Assembly: GCF_014698965.1 (NCBI RefSeq)
Contig: NZ_JACXAE010000067.1
Coordinates: 51,016 to 115,015 of the forward strand
Origin: Iningainema tapete BLCC-T55
Lineage (GTDB): Bacteria > Cyanobacteriota > Cyanobacteriia > Cyanobacteriales > Nostocaceae
Direction: 5' to 3'
DNA: 64,000 nt
How positions within the stretch are numbered: position 1 is the stretch's first letter; every line of letters begins with the position of its first letter. This document shows, piece by piece, positions 1-8,865 of the stretch. A program made the position numbers and the translations under genes. The notes beneath the pieces were generated by a model, which ran no database searches, was not told the origin of the DNA, and saw only the letters and a program-made list of their open reading frames with translations.

Positions 1-2074
1 AACCGCTATTGTCGTGGTTTTCATTCGAGTTCAACACATCAGCAGTACGGTTTTGTGGTGTTTGATCGAAAGAAGCAGCTGTTGCGTATGAATCTATCTT
101 AGGAATTAAAGTATCCGTTTGTACACATACACTACAGAGCATAATGGGAATATTTTTTGTCTCCGAGTGCTGCTTGAGAGCCGCTATGACTTCCCAGCCA
201 TTCATCCCTGGCATGAGTAAATCAAGTAGAATCGCATCTGGTTGCAAGGTAATTGTCTGCTGCACAGCTTCCTCACCGGAAACGGTGGTAACAACCCGGT
301 AGTTTTGTTCTTCGAGCATTGTTTGCAACACAGTCCGGGTTTTTAAGTCATCATGACACACCAACACTAAAGGGCTACTATCGGTGGTTTGCTCCTTTTC
401 TTGAAGGATGGGAAGGGTAAAGTAAAAGGTACTTCCCTCACCCAAGTGACTCTCAACCCAGATGCGCCCGGAGTGTTGTTGCACGATACTGCGGCAAATT
501 GCCAAGCCCAAGCCAGTTCCCTCATGGTTGCGCGAGTCGGAGGAATCAACTTGTTGAAAGCGTTCAAAAATGGTTTCGAGTTTGTCGGCGGGAATACCTC
601 GCCCTTGATCCTTGACTTGAAATAGTATCTGATCTTCTAGGCGTTCGGCTGTTAACCAAACTGTACTGCCAGGGGGTGAGAATTTGATGGCGTTACTCAA
701 CAGGTTGGTTAGAGTTTGGATCAGGCGATCGCGATCGGCCCATAGCTTAACTGAAATGGGTGAAATTGATAAATTCACCCCATCCCGTTGTGCCATAGTT
801 TGCATTACATCTACTGCCTCGGTGAGCAAATCAGCAGCATCACAAGCCTGTTTCTCCATCGTCACCTTACCCGACTCGATCCGCTCGATATCCAAGATGT
901 CGTTGATGAGTCGCACCAAGCGATCTGTGCTGTCTACAGCAATTTCTAGCAGACGCTTACCCCGTTGCGAGTTAGGATCGAGTAGCCCACTAGCCAGCAT
1001 ACCCAAAGAACCGTGAATTGAAGTCAGGGGTGTGCGGAGTTCGTGGCTGACAACGGAAATAAACTCATCCTTCATTCGCTCCACTAGCTGGCGATCGGTA
1101 ATGTCTTTAAAGGTGACAACAGCTCCCATCACCTCACCTTGTTCTTGAATCGGCGTTGACACATACTCAACGGGGAAACTCGAACCATTCTTGCGCCAAA
1201 AGACTTCGTTAGTAACTTGATGCACTGATGCATCACGGATAGACGCATAAATCGGACAATATGTCAAGGGTGAAGGTGTTTCGTCTAATTTGGCAGGGGG
1301 CAGGATAATATCTATGGGCTTACCAATTAATTCTGTCACCTGGTATCCCAGCAATTTAGCAGCGGCTGGATTCACAAAGGTGATTTTGCCCGACTTGTCC
1401 AATCCGCACAAGCCTTCTCCCATTGAATTTAAAATCAGCTCATTTTGACGGCTAACCCGCTTAAGAGCCGACTGCGTCCGCTGACGTTCCTCGAGTTCTG
1501 ACTGCAACTGTGCGTTGACGCCGATCAATTCGCCTGTACGCTCTACTACTCTCATTTCTAGCTCATCCTTAGCTTTTTGTAGCGCTGACTCAATCTGCTT
1601 GCGTGAGGTGATGTCAATACGAATTGCTACATATTGATAAGGTTTAAGCTGATGATCTAATAGCGGTACAATCGTTGTATCTACCCAGTAATAAGTTCCA
1701 TCTTTGGCACGGTTTTTGATTTCGCCTTTCCAAACTTGCCCACTGGTAATAGTCTTCCACATCTGTTGAAAGAATTCCCTGGGATGATAATCAGAATTAA
1801 TAATGCGGTGGTTTTGTCCTAAAAGTTCTGCTCGAGAATATTTTGAGATTTCGCAAAATTTATCGTTAACGTAAATAATTGTTCCCTTGGGGTCAGTAAT
1901 TGCTACAATAGAGGACTGATCTAGAGCAAACTTAATGTCTGCCAGTTCTTTAAGTGAGGCTTGCAAAATTTGCGTGGCTTCCTTACGTTCACAATCTGAC
2001 AAAGCCAATTGACCTAATTTAGCCACGGCTAACCACATCTGCTGAACTTCATTTTCACATGAATTTGCGCTCAT
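1..2074 (-). CDS. Hybrid sensor histidine kinase PAS-PAS-HisKA-HATPase-REC, 3' end outside window
   Basis: Cytoplasmic two-component sensor kinase; no membrane segment is visible. From the ATG at 2074 the frame stays open to base 1 (about 691 residues), so the C-terminus is missing. In order: PAS 1 at about residues 50-150 (TDPKGTIIYVN, TYYWVDTTIV); a helical linker; PAS 2 at about 215-325; a HisKA box VVSHELRTPL with the phospho-accepting His near 344; ATP-binding motifs LLSNAIKF, KDQGRGI and GTGLGLAI between about 440 and 560; and a receiver from about 570 with ILLDLLMPGMNGWE, phospho-acceptor Asp near 618. It starts 15 bases after the response regulator gene that precedes it on the same strand, so the two are probably co-transcribed and form a phosphorelay (inference). 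The signal is not predictable from sequence. Confidence 0.93.
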   Translation of the reverse strand, partial: MSANSCENEVQQMWLAVAKLGQLALSDCERKEATQILQASLKELADIKFALDQSSIVAITDPKGTIIYVNDKFCEISKYSRAELLGQNHRIINSDYHPREFFQQMWKTITSGQVWKGEIKNRAKDGTYYWVDTTIVPLLDHQLKPYQYVAIRIDITSRKQIESALQKAKDELEMRVVERTGELIGVNAQLQSELEERQRTQSALKRVSRQNELILNSMGEGLCGLDKSGKITFVNPAAAKLLGYQVTELIGKPIDIILPPAKLDETPSPLTYCPIYASIRDASVHQVTNEVFWRKNGSSFPVEYVSTPIQEQGEVMGAVVTFKDITDRQLVERMKDEFISVVSHELRTPLTSIHGSLGMLASGLLDPNSQRGKRLLEIAVDSTDRLVRLINDILDIERIESGKVTMEKQACDAADLLTEAVDVMQTMAQRDGVNLSISPISVKLWADRDRLIQTLTNLLSNAIKFSPPGSTVWLTAERLEDQILFQVKDQGRGIPADKLETIFERFQQVDSSDSRNHEGTGLGLAICRSIVQQHSGRIWVESHLGEGSTFYFTLPILQEKEQTTDSSPLVLVCHDDLKTRTVLQTMLEEQNYRVVTTVSGEEAVQQTITLQPDAILLDLLMPGMNGWEVIAALKQHSETKNIPIMLCSVCVQTDTLIPKIDSYATAASFDQTPQNRTADVLNSNENHDNSG

Positions 2075-2089
2075 AAAATTTATTTTTAA

Positions 2090-4084
2090 TTAACGATTTG
2101 AAACAATTAGTTCAGGTTTGGGTGCAGCAGGTAACACACAATTGCGTCCAGCAGCATGAGCTTGATGAAGGGCTGCATCTGCAACTTGATACAATGATTG
2201 CAAGTCAGTTCCATCCTCAGGATACTGAGCTACGCCTGCGCTGAAAGTTACCCGAAACTTGCTGCCGTCAGGGGCTAAAAACTCCTGTTCGTGTAGGGTT
2301 TTTAGCACCTCTTTAAGTCGCAGCACACCATCACTTCTGGTCATAGCATATATACCCACGACAAATTTTTCCCCACCCCAGCGTCCGACAATATCTTCGG
2401 AGGGAAATGATTGCCGTAGCAGTTGTCCGAATTGGCGTAATACCGCATCGCCAGTTGGGTGACCAAAAGTATTGTTGACAAGCTTGACGTTATCTAAATC
2501 TAGGATAGCTAAGCACAGCGGTTGATTGTGTCGCTGGCTTAAATGCAGGAATTTATCTAGGTCTTGGGTTGCTCTATAACGGTTAAATACTGTAGTCAGT
2601 GGATCGATGGAAGCTAAACTACGAAGTAGTTTGATTCGCTCCAAGCGATTGATAATGCGAGTTACCAGTTCTGGTCCGACAATGGGCTTGCTCACAAAGT
2701 CATCTGCACCTATAGCAAACACCTGATTCACAGTGGCTGCATCTGTGTGAGCAGTTAAAAAAAGTACTGGTAATGCGCAAGTACGCGGTTCGTTTCGCAC
2801 CATTTGACACAGTTCAACTCCACTCAAATGCGGCATCTGAATGTCTAAAATTAGCAGATCCGGTAAAGATGCTTCTAGCGTTTCCCAAAAGCATCGGGGA
2901 TCGTTGAGGGTGATTACCTGAAGTCCCCAAGGTTCCAGTAAGGTTTGCAGAGTAGCTAAAATTTGCGGATCGTCGTCCACGACCATTACCACTGCTTCTG
3001 TATCCGTGTCAAATCTTTCATCGGAGTTGGTTTGGGTTGCTGAAACTGGCACAAGGGGTGATTGCTCGATTTCTTGACGTAGTTTGAGCACTAATTTACG
3101 TAGGTGTTTGCCCTCTTTCAAACCCACGCACTTACCAGCTTGCAACAAATGTTCAATTTTCCTTGCCAGTTGAGAACCAGAGCTAAAACCAAAAGTGCCT
3201 AAAGAACCTGCTAGTGTGTGAGCTTGCTGTTCTGCTATTGCATGTAGTTCCTGACTGAGTGTATCTTGCAACGCATCTGTGGCAGCTTGTTCCAAGACGG
3301 ACACTTGCTGACTAATTTTTCCTTGAAATCGCCTCCAAACTCCACCCAATGCTGCCAATGTCTGCTGTTGAATTTGTTCCACAGTAGAGACGTTGTCGGC
3401 AACGTCTGTGCTAAGTTGTTTGAGGCGATATCCGATGCCATAAACAGTCTCTACTAAATCAGCAGGAGCACCTGCTGCTTTCAACTTTTGTCGCAAACCT
3501 TTGATTTGAGTTCTGACTGCTTCTTCTCCTGGTGTATGGTCAAACGACCAAACGCGATCAAGAATTGCACTACAGCTAAACACCCGGCGAGGATTCCGCA
3601 TAAACAACTCTAATAGAGCATACTCCTTAGCAGTTAGCTGTACAAGATGTTTTTCATAATGTACCTCTATGCAACTGGGATCAAGGCGTAAGCTTCCCCA
3701 CTCTAGTATAGGCTGTGCAGTCGAATTGCCTCGACGCAGTAAAGCACGCACGCGTGCGACTAATTCCTCAGAGTCGAAGGGTTTGACGACATAATCATCT
3801 GCACCTGCGTCTAGCCCGATTGCTTTATCATGACTGCTGTCTCGACCTGTAAGCAAGAGGACGGGCATTTTATAGTCGTGCGATCGCAGGAGTCGGCAAA
3901 AGCTAATACCATCTAGCTTGGGCAACATGACATCAAGCATGATTAAGTCGTAATCAAAGGCTTCTACTAAATCCCAAGCTAATTCACCGTCTGTGGCAAC
4001 TTCCACTGCATAATTTTGGTGTTCGAGGACTTTTGTGAGCGCAAGAGCAGTTAACTCATCATCCTCTACGATCAGAATTCTCAT
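2090..4084 (-). CDS. Response regulator REC-wHTH-HPt-REC-GGDEF
   Basis: 664-residue multidomain regulator. REC 1 is at residues 1-118 (acceptor Asp51 in IMLDVMLPKLDG). An OmpR/PhoB-type winged helix follows at about 127-223 (LTAKEYALLELF, VYGIGYRL). An HPt-like domain is at about 240-335 with His289 in AHTLAGSLGTFGF. REC 2 is at about 365-480 (Asp414 in LILDIQMPHLSG). A GGDEF domain is at about 490-650. The signature GGDEF is GGEKF (570-574), so the acidic fourth position is Lys, and the usual RxxD inhibitory site reads PSED; cyclic-di-GMP synthesis may be lost. Two receivers and an HPt make it a likely partner of the hybrid kinase 15 bases downstream. It may both bind DNA and relay phosphate (inference). 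Confidence 0.92.
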   Translation of the reverse strand: MRILIVEDDELTALALTKVLEHQNYAVEVATDGELAWDLVEAFDYDLIMLDVMLPKLDGISFCRLLRSHDYKMPVLLLTGRDSSHDKAIGLDAGADDYVVKPFDSEELVARVRALLRRGNSTAQPILEWGSLRLDPSCIEVHYEKHLVQLTAKEYALLELFMRNPRRVFSCSAILDRVWSFDHTPGEEAVRTQIKGLRQKLKAAGAPADLVETVYGIGYRLKQLSTDVADNVSTVEQIQQQTLAALGGVWRRFQGKISQQVSVLEQAATDALQDTLSQELHAIAEQQAHTLAGSLGTFGFSSGSQLARKIEHLLQAGKCVGLKEGKHLRKLVLKLRQEIEQSPLVPVSATQTNSDERFDTDTEAVVMVVDDDPQILATLQTLLEPWGLQVITLNDPRCFWETLEASLPDLLILDIQMPHLSGVELCQMVRNEPRTCALPVLFLTAHTDAATVNQVFAIGADDFVSKPIVGPELVTRIINRLERIKLLRSLASIDPLTTVFNRYRATQDLDKFLHLSQRHNQPLCLAILDLDNVKLVNNTFGHPTGDAVLRQFGQLLRQSFPSEDIVGRWGGEKFVVGIYAMTRSDGVLRLKEVLKTLHEQEFLAPDGSKFRVTFSAGVAQYPEDGTDLQSLYQVADAALHQAHAAGRNCVLPAAPKPELIVSNR

Positions 4085-4175
4085 TGTGGCTCATCCCCCT
4101 AATTCTTGCTCTTGACTGTGTTAATAGTCTGCAATAATACATACGCCTTCCCTGACTTCAACACAGGAAAATCCA

Positions 4176-4658
4176 TTACACATTTGCCGAAAGCAAAGGA
4201 ATATTCTCTGCCAGAGCATCCTTAACAAGGATACCCTGTTCCCTTGCCCAAAACTGACTCAAAAAGTGAATTTGTCGCAACCCAACAATCAAATTCAAAC
4301 CCGGTACAAAAATCCACGAAGCGCAAAGCGGTTCTTTCATTCCGGCTTGGCGGTAAAGTTCATTTACTGTTTTATATAGCTTGAACTGCACAATATAAAT
4401 CCAAGCAACACCAAGCAAAGAAAACCAACCAAACCACCCAGGCACATCTGGATCGAATATGCGCAAAGCTTGAGGAACAGCTACACCTAAAACAAAAGGC
4501 GCTAAACATAACGTACCCGACCAACCATAACCGTTATAGCGTCGCAATTCCTCTTGTATAATCCACTTATACCACCCATAGTACAACATCAAAGTGACAA
4601 CAGATAAGAAAATTACCCGCCACAACGGACGAGGTTTACCCAAAGGTTGATCCGACAT
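4176..4658 (-). CDS. Hypothetical four-helix membrane protein
   Basis: 160 residues, family not recognised with confidence. About four hydrophobic segments are visible: about 14-30 (VIFLSVVTLMLYYGWY), 47-62, 73-92 and 112-127. A loop of basic and aromatic residues (YKWIIQEELRRYN) follows the first helix. The size and the repeated F/Y-K-L-Y-K and ELRRYN-type motifs resemble small DUF4234-like inner-membrane proteins, but this is only an impression. It lies alone between the two-component operon and hemJ, and about 120 bases containing a palindromic repeat separate it from hemJ. No function is proposed. Confidence 0.7.
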   Translation of the reverse strand: MSDQPLGKPRPLWRVIFLSVVTLMLYYGWYKWIIQEELRRYNGYGWSGTLCLAPFVLGVAVPQALRIFDPDVPGWFGWFSLLGVAWIYIVQFKLYKTVNELYRQAGMKEPLCASWIFVPGLNLIVGLRQIHFLSQFWAREQGILVKDALAENIPLLSANV

Positions 4659-4735
4659 ATTATAGTTGGAGATATCAAATTTATATATTTTATACCAAAC
4701 CAGGATTTACAACCAACAATGAAACGACATCTAAT

Positions 4736-4763
4736 GTAGAGACGTTACATGTAACGTCTCTAC
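4736..4763. repeat. GTAGAGACG-family palindrome
   Basis: Perfect 28-base palindrome, GTAGAGACGTTAC followed by its reverse complement. It lies between the membrane protein gene and hemJ. Related copies are at 12872, 20814, 21048, 36440 (half), 52057 and 55268. Confidence 0.85.
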
Positions 4764-4781
4764 ATAACGCGCCACAATCGA

Positions 4782-5345
4782 TTAACTCTGCTGCGACAAT
4801 GCCGCTTCTTTATCGCGCCGACGTTTTTTAGCATAGAGTTGGATAGTAGCCGCCATAGCAATCACCAAACCAACAATACCCCAAGCAGTAATATCAGTAG
4901 GTAGATTATTCTTAAATACAGCAAGCAGCACAATTACCACCAGCATCACAGTAGGCGCTTCATTCAAAGCACGTAACTGCTGACTACCCCAAGCACACTG
5001 ATCCTCTGCCAACTGCTTCATCAAACGCTTGCAGTAATGGTGATAGCCAATCAAAAGGACGACAAAAAGTAGTTTAACATGCAACCAAGGTTCTTTCAAC
5101 ACCTGTGGTTCAGTAGTCAGTAAACCGATCGCCATAGCTACCGTCACCAACATTCCTGGAGTAGTAATGATACTATAAAGACGCTGTTCCATAACTTGGT
5201 ACTGCTTCTTCAGAATTGTACGTGCTGGTTCTGGTTCTTCATTAGCTTCAACGTGATAGATAAAAAGACGTACCAAATAGAACAAACCAGCAAACCAAAC
5301 AACAATACCAACAAGGTGAAATGCTTTAAACCAGGAATAAGCCAT
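4782..5345 (-). CDS. hemJ: Protoporphyrinogen IX oxidase HemJ
   Basis: 187-residue membrane protein matching cyanobacterial HemJ, which oxidises protoporphyrinogen IX to protoporphyrin IX before the pathway branches to haem and chlorophyll. The N-terminus MAYSWFKAFHLVGIVVWFAG carries the conserved His10. Further family blocks are KKQYQVMEQRLYSIITTPGM and ALNEAPTVMLVVIVLLAVF. Four to five transmembrane helices and a basic C-terminal tail (YAKKRRRDKEA) are visible. Length fits the family. It appears monocistronic, with the repeat at 4736 downstream. Confidence 0.93.
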   Translation of the reverse strand: MAYSWFKAFHLVGIVVWFAGLFYLVRLFIYHVEANEEPEPARTILKKQYQVMEQRLYSIITTPGMLVTVAMAIGLLTTEPQVLKEPWLHVKLLFVVLLIGYHHYCKRLMKQLAEDQCAWGSQQLRALNEAPTVMLVVIVLLAVFKNNLPTDITAWGIVGLVIAMAATIQLYAKKRRRDKEAALSQQS

Positions 5346-5381
5346 GAATCTGTAACTCCAAGTGCCTTTGTAGTATTTAAA

Positions 5382-5446
5382 ACACAGATAAACACAAATT
5401 CACACTGATAAATCATCTGTGTTCATCTGTGTCCATCTGTGGTTAA
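5382..5446. repeat. ATCTGTGT-type tandem repeat
   Basis: Imperfect tandem copies of (C/A)ATCTGTGT(C/T) such as CATCTGTGTTCATCTGTG, preceded by the partly complementary AACACAGATAAACACA. It can fold into a long imperfect hairpin between hemJ and the hydrolase gene. A related block in the opposite orientation lies at 48371-48434. Confidence 0.7.
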
Positions 5447-5479
5447 TTTTAAAGAAATCAAAGCTACACAAATCTATTG

Positions 5480-6328
5480 TCAAGAACTAGAACAACGCAC
5501 AAACGGCAAAAGATCTTGCAAAATCGTTTCGTGGTAATGTTCTTGAGGATAATGCCCAACGTTGTTAAGTTTAATTAACTCTCCTTGAGGTAGGGAATTG
5601 ACAAAACTTTCTGCCACATCTACACTTAACCAAGGGTCATTCATTCCCCAAGAAACTAAAACTGGTTTTTGCCAACCTTTAAAGCCAGATTCAATTTCTG
5701 TCATAGCTGCTTTTAATTGAAAATTGCGCACCGTAGCAAGCAAACCTCGCCCCGCAGCAGAACTTTTTAAAAATGGTTTACGGTAAACATCCAAATCAGC
5801 ATCATTTATACGGTAACGGCTACCACCTTCTAGGGTACGATCAACTAGTAGAGGATCTTGAGTGATCATTTCCCCAGCTAAAGGTAAACCCATTTGCTGA
5901 ATTTGCCAAGGTAACTTTGCCCCACTGGAAACAGGTGTATTTAGTATAGCTATGTTGGCAATTTGTTCTGGGTGACGTAAGGCATATTGTAATCCCACCG
6001 AACCTAAGAATCCTTGTACAACTAGGGAAAAATGTTTGAGTTCTAAGGCTTGGATAAATTCGGCTATTGCTGTGATAAAAGCATCGGGAGTGTAAGCAAA
6101 ATCTCTTTTTTCTGGTTTTGATGAAAAGCCAAATCCAATCCAATCTGGTGCGATCGCTCTTGTCCCTTGTTGTGCTAATGCTGGTAATATGTTACGCCAA
6201 CTGTAACTTTGTGATGGTAAGCCATGCAGCAATAGTACAGGTAGCAAGTCACTTGTACCTATTGGAGTGGCTTCGCGGTAAAACCATTCTAGTGAATTGA
6301 GTTTAAGTTTGTTTTCTGTAACTGACAT
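5480..6328 (-). CDS. Alpha/beta hydrolase-fold protein lacking the usual nucleophile
   Basis: 282 residues with the alpha/beta-hydrolase fold, closest in look to the haloalkane dehalogenase/epoxide hydrolase group. The oxyanion-hole loop LLLHGLPSQSYSWR and the cap-proximal PDWIGFGFSSKP are present. The acid candidate is in LVSWGMNDPWLS and the catalytic His in NNVGHYPQEH. At the nucleophile elbow the sequence is VVQGFLGS, where the family has a Ser or Asp (for example Q-D-W-G-G), so a Gly takes the nucleophile position. It is therefore either non-hydrolytic or uses another mechanism. No signal peptide is visible. It lies between hemJ and a DAO-type oxidase, all on the minus strand, but gaps with repeats argue against one operon. 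Confidence 0.85.
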   Translation of the reverse strand: MSVTENKLKLNSLEWFYREATPIGTSDLLPVLLLHGLPSQSYSWRNILPALAQQGTRAIAPDWIGFGFSSKPEKRDFAYTPDAFITAIAEFIQALELKHFSLVVQGFLGSVGLQYALRHPEQIANIAILNTPVSSGAKLPWQIQQMGLPLAGEMITQDPLLVDRTLEGGSRYRINDADLDVYRKPFLKSSAAGRGLLATVRNFQLKAAMTEIESGFKGWQKPVLVSWGMNDPWLSVDVAESFVNSLPQGELIKLNNVGHYPQEHYHETILQDLLPFVRCSSS

Positions 6329-6340
6329 TGGAATTAAAGA

Positions 6341-6460
6341 AGAAAGGCAGAGGGCAGAGGGCAGAGGGCAGAAGGAAAAAATTATGAAGGGATTTAGACT
6401 CCTTGGGAATTAAGGACAAATCGCTCCTTCTGCCTCCTGCCTCCTGCCTCCTGCCTTCTT
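6341..6460. repeat. Inverted pair of GGCAGAGGGCAGA / CTGCCTCCTGCC tandem arrays
   Basis: A purine-rich array (four tandem GCAGAGG units, about 6341-6377) faces its approximate complement (CTGCCTC units, about 6425-6460). They form a long inverted repeat with a loop of about 47 bases. The block fills the gap between two minus-strand genes and could act as a terminator-like hairpin. The right arm runs up to the stop codon of the upstream oxidase gene. Confidence 0.8.
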
Positions 6461-7644
6461 CAATTGGTATTGTTAGAGATCATCTCACGAATTGCGATCG
6501 CTGTGGCAGGTGCGAGTAAAACGCCGTTGCGATAGTGTCCGGTGGCGAGGAGGACGTTATTATATCCTGGGAGTTTATCAATAATTGGGGCGGGGCGTTT
6601 TTCTGGGCGGGGACGCAATCCTGACCATGTACGAATTGTAGTGGCAAATGCTAAGTCTGGACAATAGGTTAGAGCTTGTTGTTTGACGGATTCTAGCAAT
6701 TGAATGTCTTTTGGTATTTCCATTGTGTCGGAGGGAAATTCAACTGTTGCGCCCACCCAGTAATTTCCACCTCCGACGGGTACTATGTGGACATCATTAC
6801 CTGTGATTACTGGTTGAAAGTCAGGATTTCCTAACGGATAATTTAGCCTTAAGTGCAATGCTTGTCCTAGTACAGGGCGGATATCCACTATCTGGTTTAA
6901 TTGTGTCGTTAATGCGTGGGAACCCAATCCTGCTGCAATTACAAACCAATCTGCGGCGATTTTTCCCTCTGTTGAAAGTACCTGAGTCAGATTTACCTCT
7001 CCCCTACTCCCCTCCTCCCCTACTCCCCTACTCAAGAGATCCCCCACTCCGCCCAAAACATCAACCCCAAATTTGAATGTCACACCCTGCTGCTTTGCTG
7101 CTTCAACTAAAGCCAATGTTAGTGCTGTGGGATCTACTTGGCGATCGCTTGGAGAGTATACAGCACTAGTAATTTCTTCGTCATCTATCTGAGGACAGAT
7201 TTGCTGAAGTTTTGCCTTGGACCAAATTTCCAGAGGTAAACCTTGAGCCTGCCGAACTTCAACTAACTTCTCCCACTTAGAAATCTCTTCAAGCCCCCCT
7301 TCATAAGGGGGGTTGGGGGGTGCTTGCCCCCCTTGTAAAGAGGGGTTGGAGGGTAACAGTAGCATGAGAATGCCCTGCCGATTGAAAGGGATATGAAGTC
7401 CACTTTTAGCTTCTAGTTCGGGAATCAAGGTTTCATAGCGTTGAATGCTAGTGTGTCGCATTCGCCAAGCATTACCTTTGATTTTATGGCTAATGACACC
7501 CATCAAAACGCCTAGCGCCGCGCCTGTAGAAGCTTGTGCGGGTGGTTGTTTGTCCACAACCGTAATTTTTAAACCTTTGACTTGGCATAATTCATAGGCA
7601 ACCGCCGCCCCAACTACACCACAACCGATGATGACTACATTCAT
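6460..7644 (-). CDS. FAD-dependent oxidoreductase, DAO / glycine-oxidase-like
   Basis: 394-residue flavoprotein of the D-amino-acid oxidase superfamily. The N-terminal dinucleotide-binding motif is VVIIGCGVVGAAVAYEL. The second FAD region WFVIAAGLGSHAL and the C-terminal signature GLRPRPEKRPAPIID...LLATGHYRNGVLLAPAT match glycine-oxidase/ThiO-type enzymes, which oxidise glycine or small amines to the imine. Two insertions look foreign. Residues about 98-118 (SLQGGQAPPNPPYEGG) are encoded by a C/G-rich repeat at 7292-7353. Residues near 204-214 (DLLSRGVGEEGSRG) are encoded by a CTCCCCTA tandem repeat. Both keep the frame. The substrate cannot be fixed from sequence. Confidence 0.88.
   Translation of the reverse strand: MNVVIIGCGVVGAAVAYELCQVKGLKITVVDKQPPAQASTGAALGVLMGVISHKIKGNAWRMRHTSIQRYETLIPELEAKSGLHIPFNRQGILMLLLPSNPSLQGGQAPPNPPYEGGLEEISKWEKLVEVRQAQGLPLEIWSKAKLQQICPQIDDEEITSAVYSPSDRQVDPTALTLALVEAAKQQGVTFKFGVDVLGGVGDLLSRGVGEEGSRGEVNLTQVLSTEGKIAADWFVIAAGLGSHALTTQLNQIVDIRPVLGQALHLRLNYPLGNPDFQPVITGNDVHIVPVGGGNYWVGATVEFPSDTMEIPKDIQLLESVKQQALTYCPDLAFATTIRTWSGLRPRPEKRPAPIIDKLPGYNNVLLATGHYRNGVLLAPATAIAIREMISNNTN
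7006..7035. repeat. CTCCCCTA tandem repeat inside the oxidase gene
   Basis: About four imperfect copies of CTCCCCTA lie within the coding region of the DAO-type oxidase. They encode a Gly/Glu/Ser/Arg-rich loop without breaking the frame. Confidence 0.75.
7292..7353. repeat. In-frame PPNPPYEGG-type repeat insertion
   Basis: C/G-rich imperfect inverted repeat (CCCCCCTTCATAAGGGGGG followed by a related GGGGTTGGAGGG half) inside the oxidase gene. Translated on the minus strand it gives a Pro/Gly-rich stretch. It looks like a mobile intergenic repeat that was tolerated in frame. Confidence 0.8.
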
Positions 7645-7699
7645 AGCAAGCGTAAAAAAGAAAGAAGAAATTTTTATCTTCTTTCTTCATTATTAACTC

Positions 7700-8167
7700 T
7701 TAACTTGCTTGTGATTGAGTAGTGGTTTGGGGAAGTAGTTTGAGAAATTTGTCAATATCCGCAAAAGCTTTTTCGGAATTATTCAGGGCAGATATTTTGT
7801 TAGCTGTATCAGCCGCAGAATCAATTTTAACTAAGTCGTCAAACAACTCCCGCGCTACTTTACGTGCTGCGGTTTGATCCCGTTCGAGAAGATTGGCACT
7901 GAGGTAATTCATTGATAGCCTTGCTTCTGCCATGGGACCATGTATAAAGTTGCCCACCTTGATCCATTGTTGGGTTTGGATGAGTTGCTGTAATTCCGAA
8001 GCGCGATCGCGTACAGCTAAAATATTTGGTACATATTCCTGAATCTTCTCCAACTGAGCAGTAGTGTAGGTTGGAGGTGCTTTCGCAGTGGTAGGATTAC
8101 CACAACTAATCAGGAATGTTGCCAACAAAACTAGAATCAGTGACAAAAATGAGCGTTGACGCGCCAT
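7700..8167 (-). CDS. psbQ: Photosystem II protein PsbQ (CyanoQ)
   Basis: 155-residue lipoprotein of the thylakoid lumen associated with the photosystem II oxygen-evolving side. It has a basic N-terminus, a hydrophobic stretch (LSLILVLLATFLIS) and the lipobox LISC, with the acylated Cys at residue 22. The mature part is predicted all-helical, a four-helix bundle, with family-like segments QWIKVGNFIHGPMAEARLS and DQTAARKVARELFDDLVKID. Length fits CyanoQ. It ends in a Gln/Thr/Ser-rich tail. It is transcribed singly, with a divergent gene upstream. Confidence 0.92.
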   Translation of the reverse strand: MARQRSFLSLILVLLATFLISCGNPTTAKAPPTYTTAQLEKIQEYVPNILAVRDRASELQQLIQTQQWIKVGNFIHGPMAEARLSMNYLSANLLERDQTAARKVARELFDDLVKIDSAADTANKISALNNSEKAFADIDKFLKLLPQTTTQSQAS

Positions 8168-8424
8168 ATGCTGAAATTATTTATTAGAGTAATTAACAGT
8201 GTCATTTTAGATCGCAAGGGTATTTTATCGTTCTTGCTAGCAACGGATTTTGCTGAAAATCCGTCGCTAGCACCCAAATATTTTCCATTAAAAGAGGAAT
8301 GGACGCATCGAAACGGAAAATTTTCAGTATAATTACTCAATATGTTCATCAGCTAAACAGCATTCTGGCGGTTTTTCTCTGCTCACATCTAAAATTCGTC
8401 GATCCCAAAATAGGAGTATTTTTC

Positions 8425-8865
8425 GTGAACGCAGCTGAGATGGCAACAAACCTTGAATTCGCCAGCAAAATTGCTACAGTAGTTAATCTATTTAAATTCG
8501 AGTTCCCTGATGCAAAGTCAGATCTCAAACCGTGGAAAAACGATCCGCAAACCAGGGAGTTAGTCGATCCAGATTCAATAGATATAGGCTTTCACTTTCC
8601 GGGAATCAGCAAATCTTGGCGCAGCCGTAGTATCTTGATTCAAATCCGTTTTTACCAAGACGAACTCAATAATTCACGTCGTGCTATCGGTGTGGAGATA
8701 GCTGGCTTTAACCATCTGGGCGAACAGTGGCGACTTTCTACAGTGGAAAACTGGCAAGTTGTTGGTGCAACACAGCCAGCACTAGAAGTCAAGGAAAAGC
8801 TAAAACAGTTTTGCCAAAAAGTACTGGAAGTTTTTAATACTGATTCGGTGTTTGGGGAAGGTTAA
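8425..8865 (+). CDS. Hypothetical protein, cyanobacterial type
   Basis: About 146 residues from a GTG at 8425, chosen because AGGAG lies at 8412-8416 with good spacing. An in-frame ATG at 8440 (MATNLEFASKIATVV) is possible, and the upstream ATG at 8299 has no clear ribosome-binding site. The protein is soluble, with features such as DSIDIGFHFPGISKSWRSR and an alternating hydrophobic block typical of a beta sheet (SILIQIRFYQDEL, AIGVEIAGFNH). The family is not recognised and no function is proposed. It is divergent from psbQ and convergent with the DCC gene. Its stop codon lies in an AT-rich repeat. Confidence 0.7.
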   Translation: MNAAEMATNLEFASKIATVVNLFKFEFPDAKSDLKPWKNDPQTRELVDPDSIDIGFHFPGISKSWRSRSILIQIRFYQDELNNSRRAIGVEIAGFNHLGEQWRLSTVENWQVVGATQPALEVKEKLKQFCQKVLEVFNTDSVFGEG

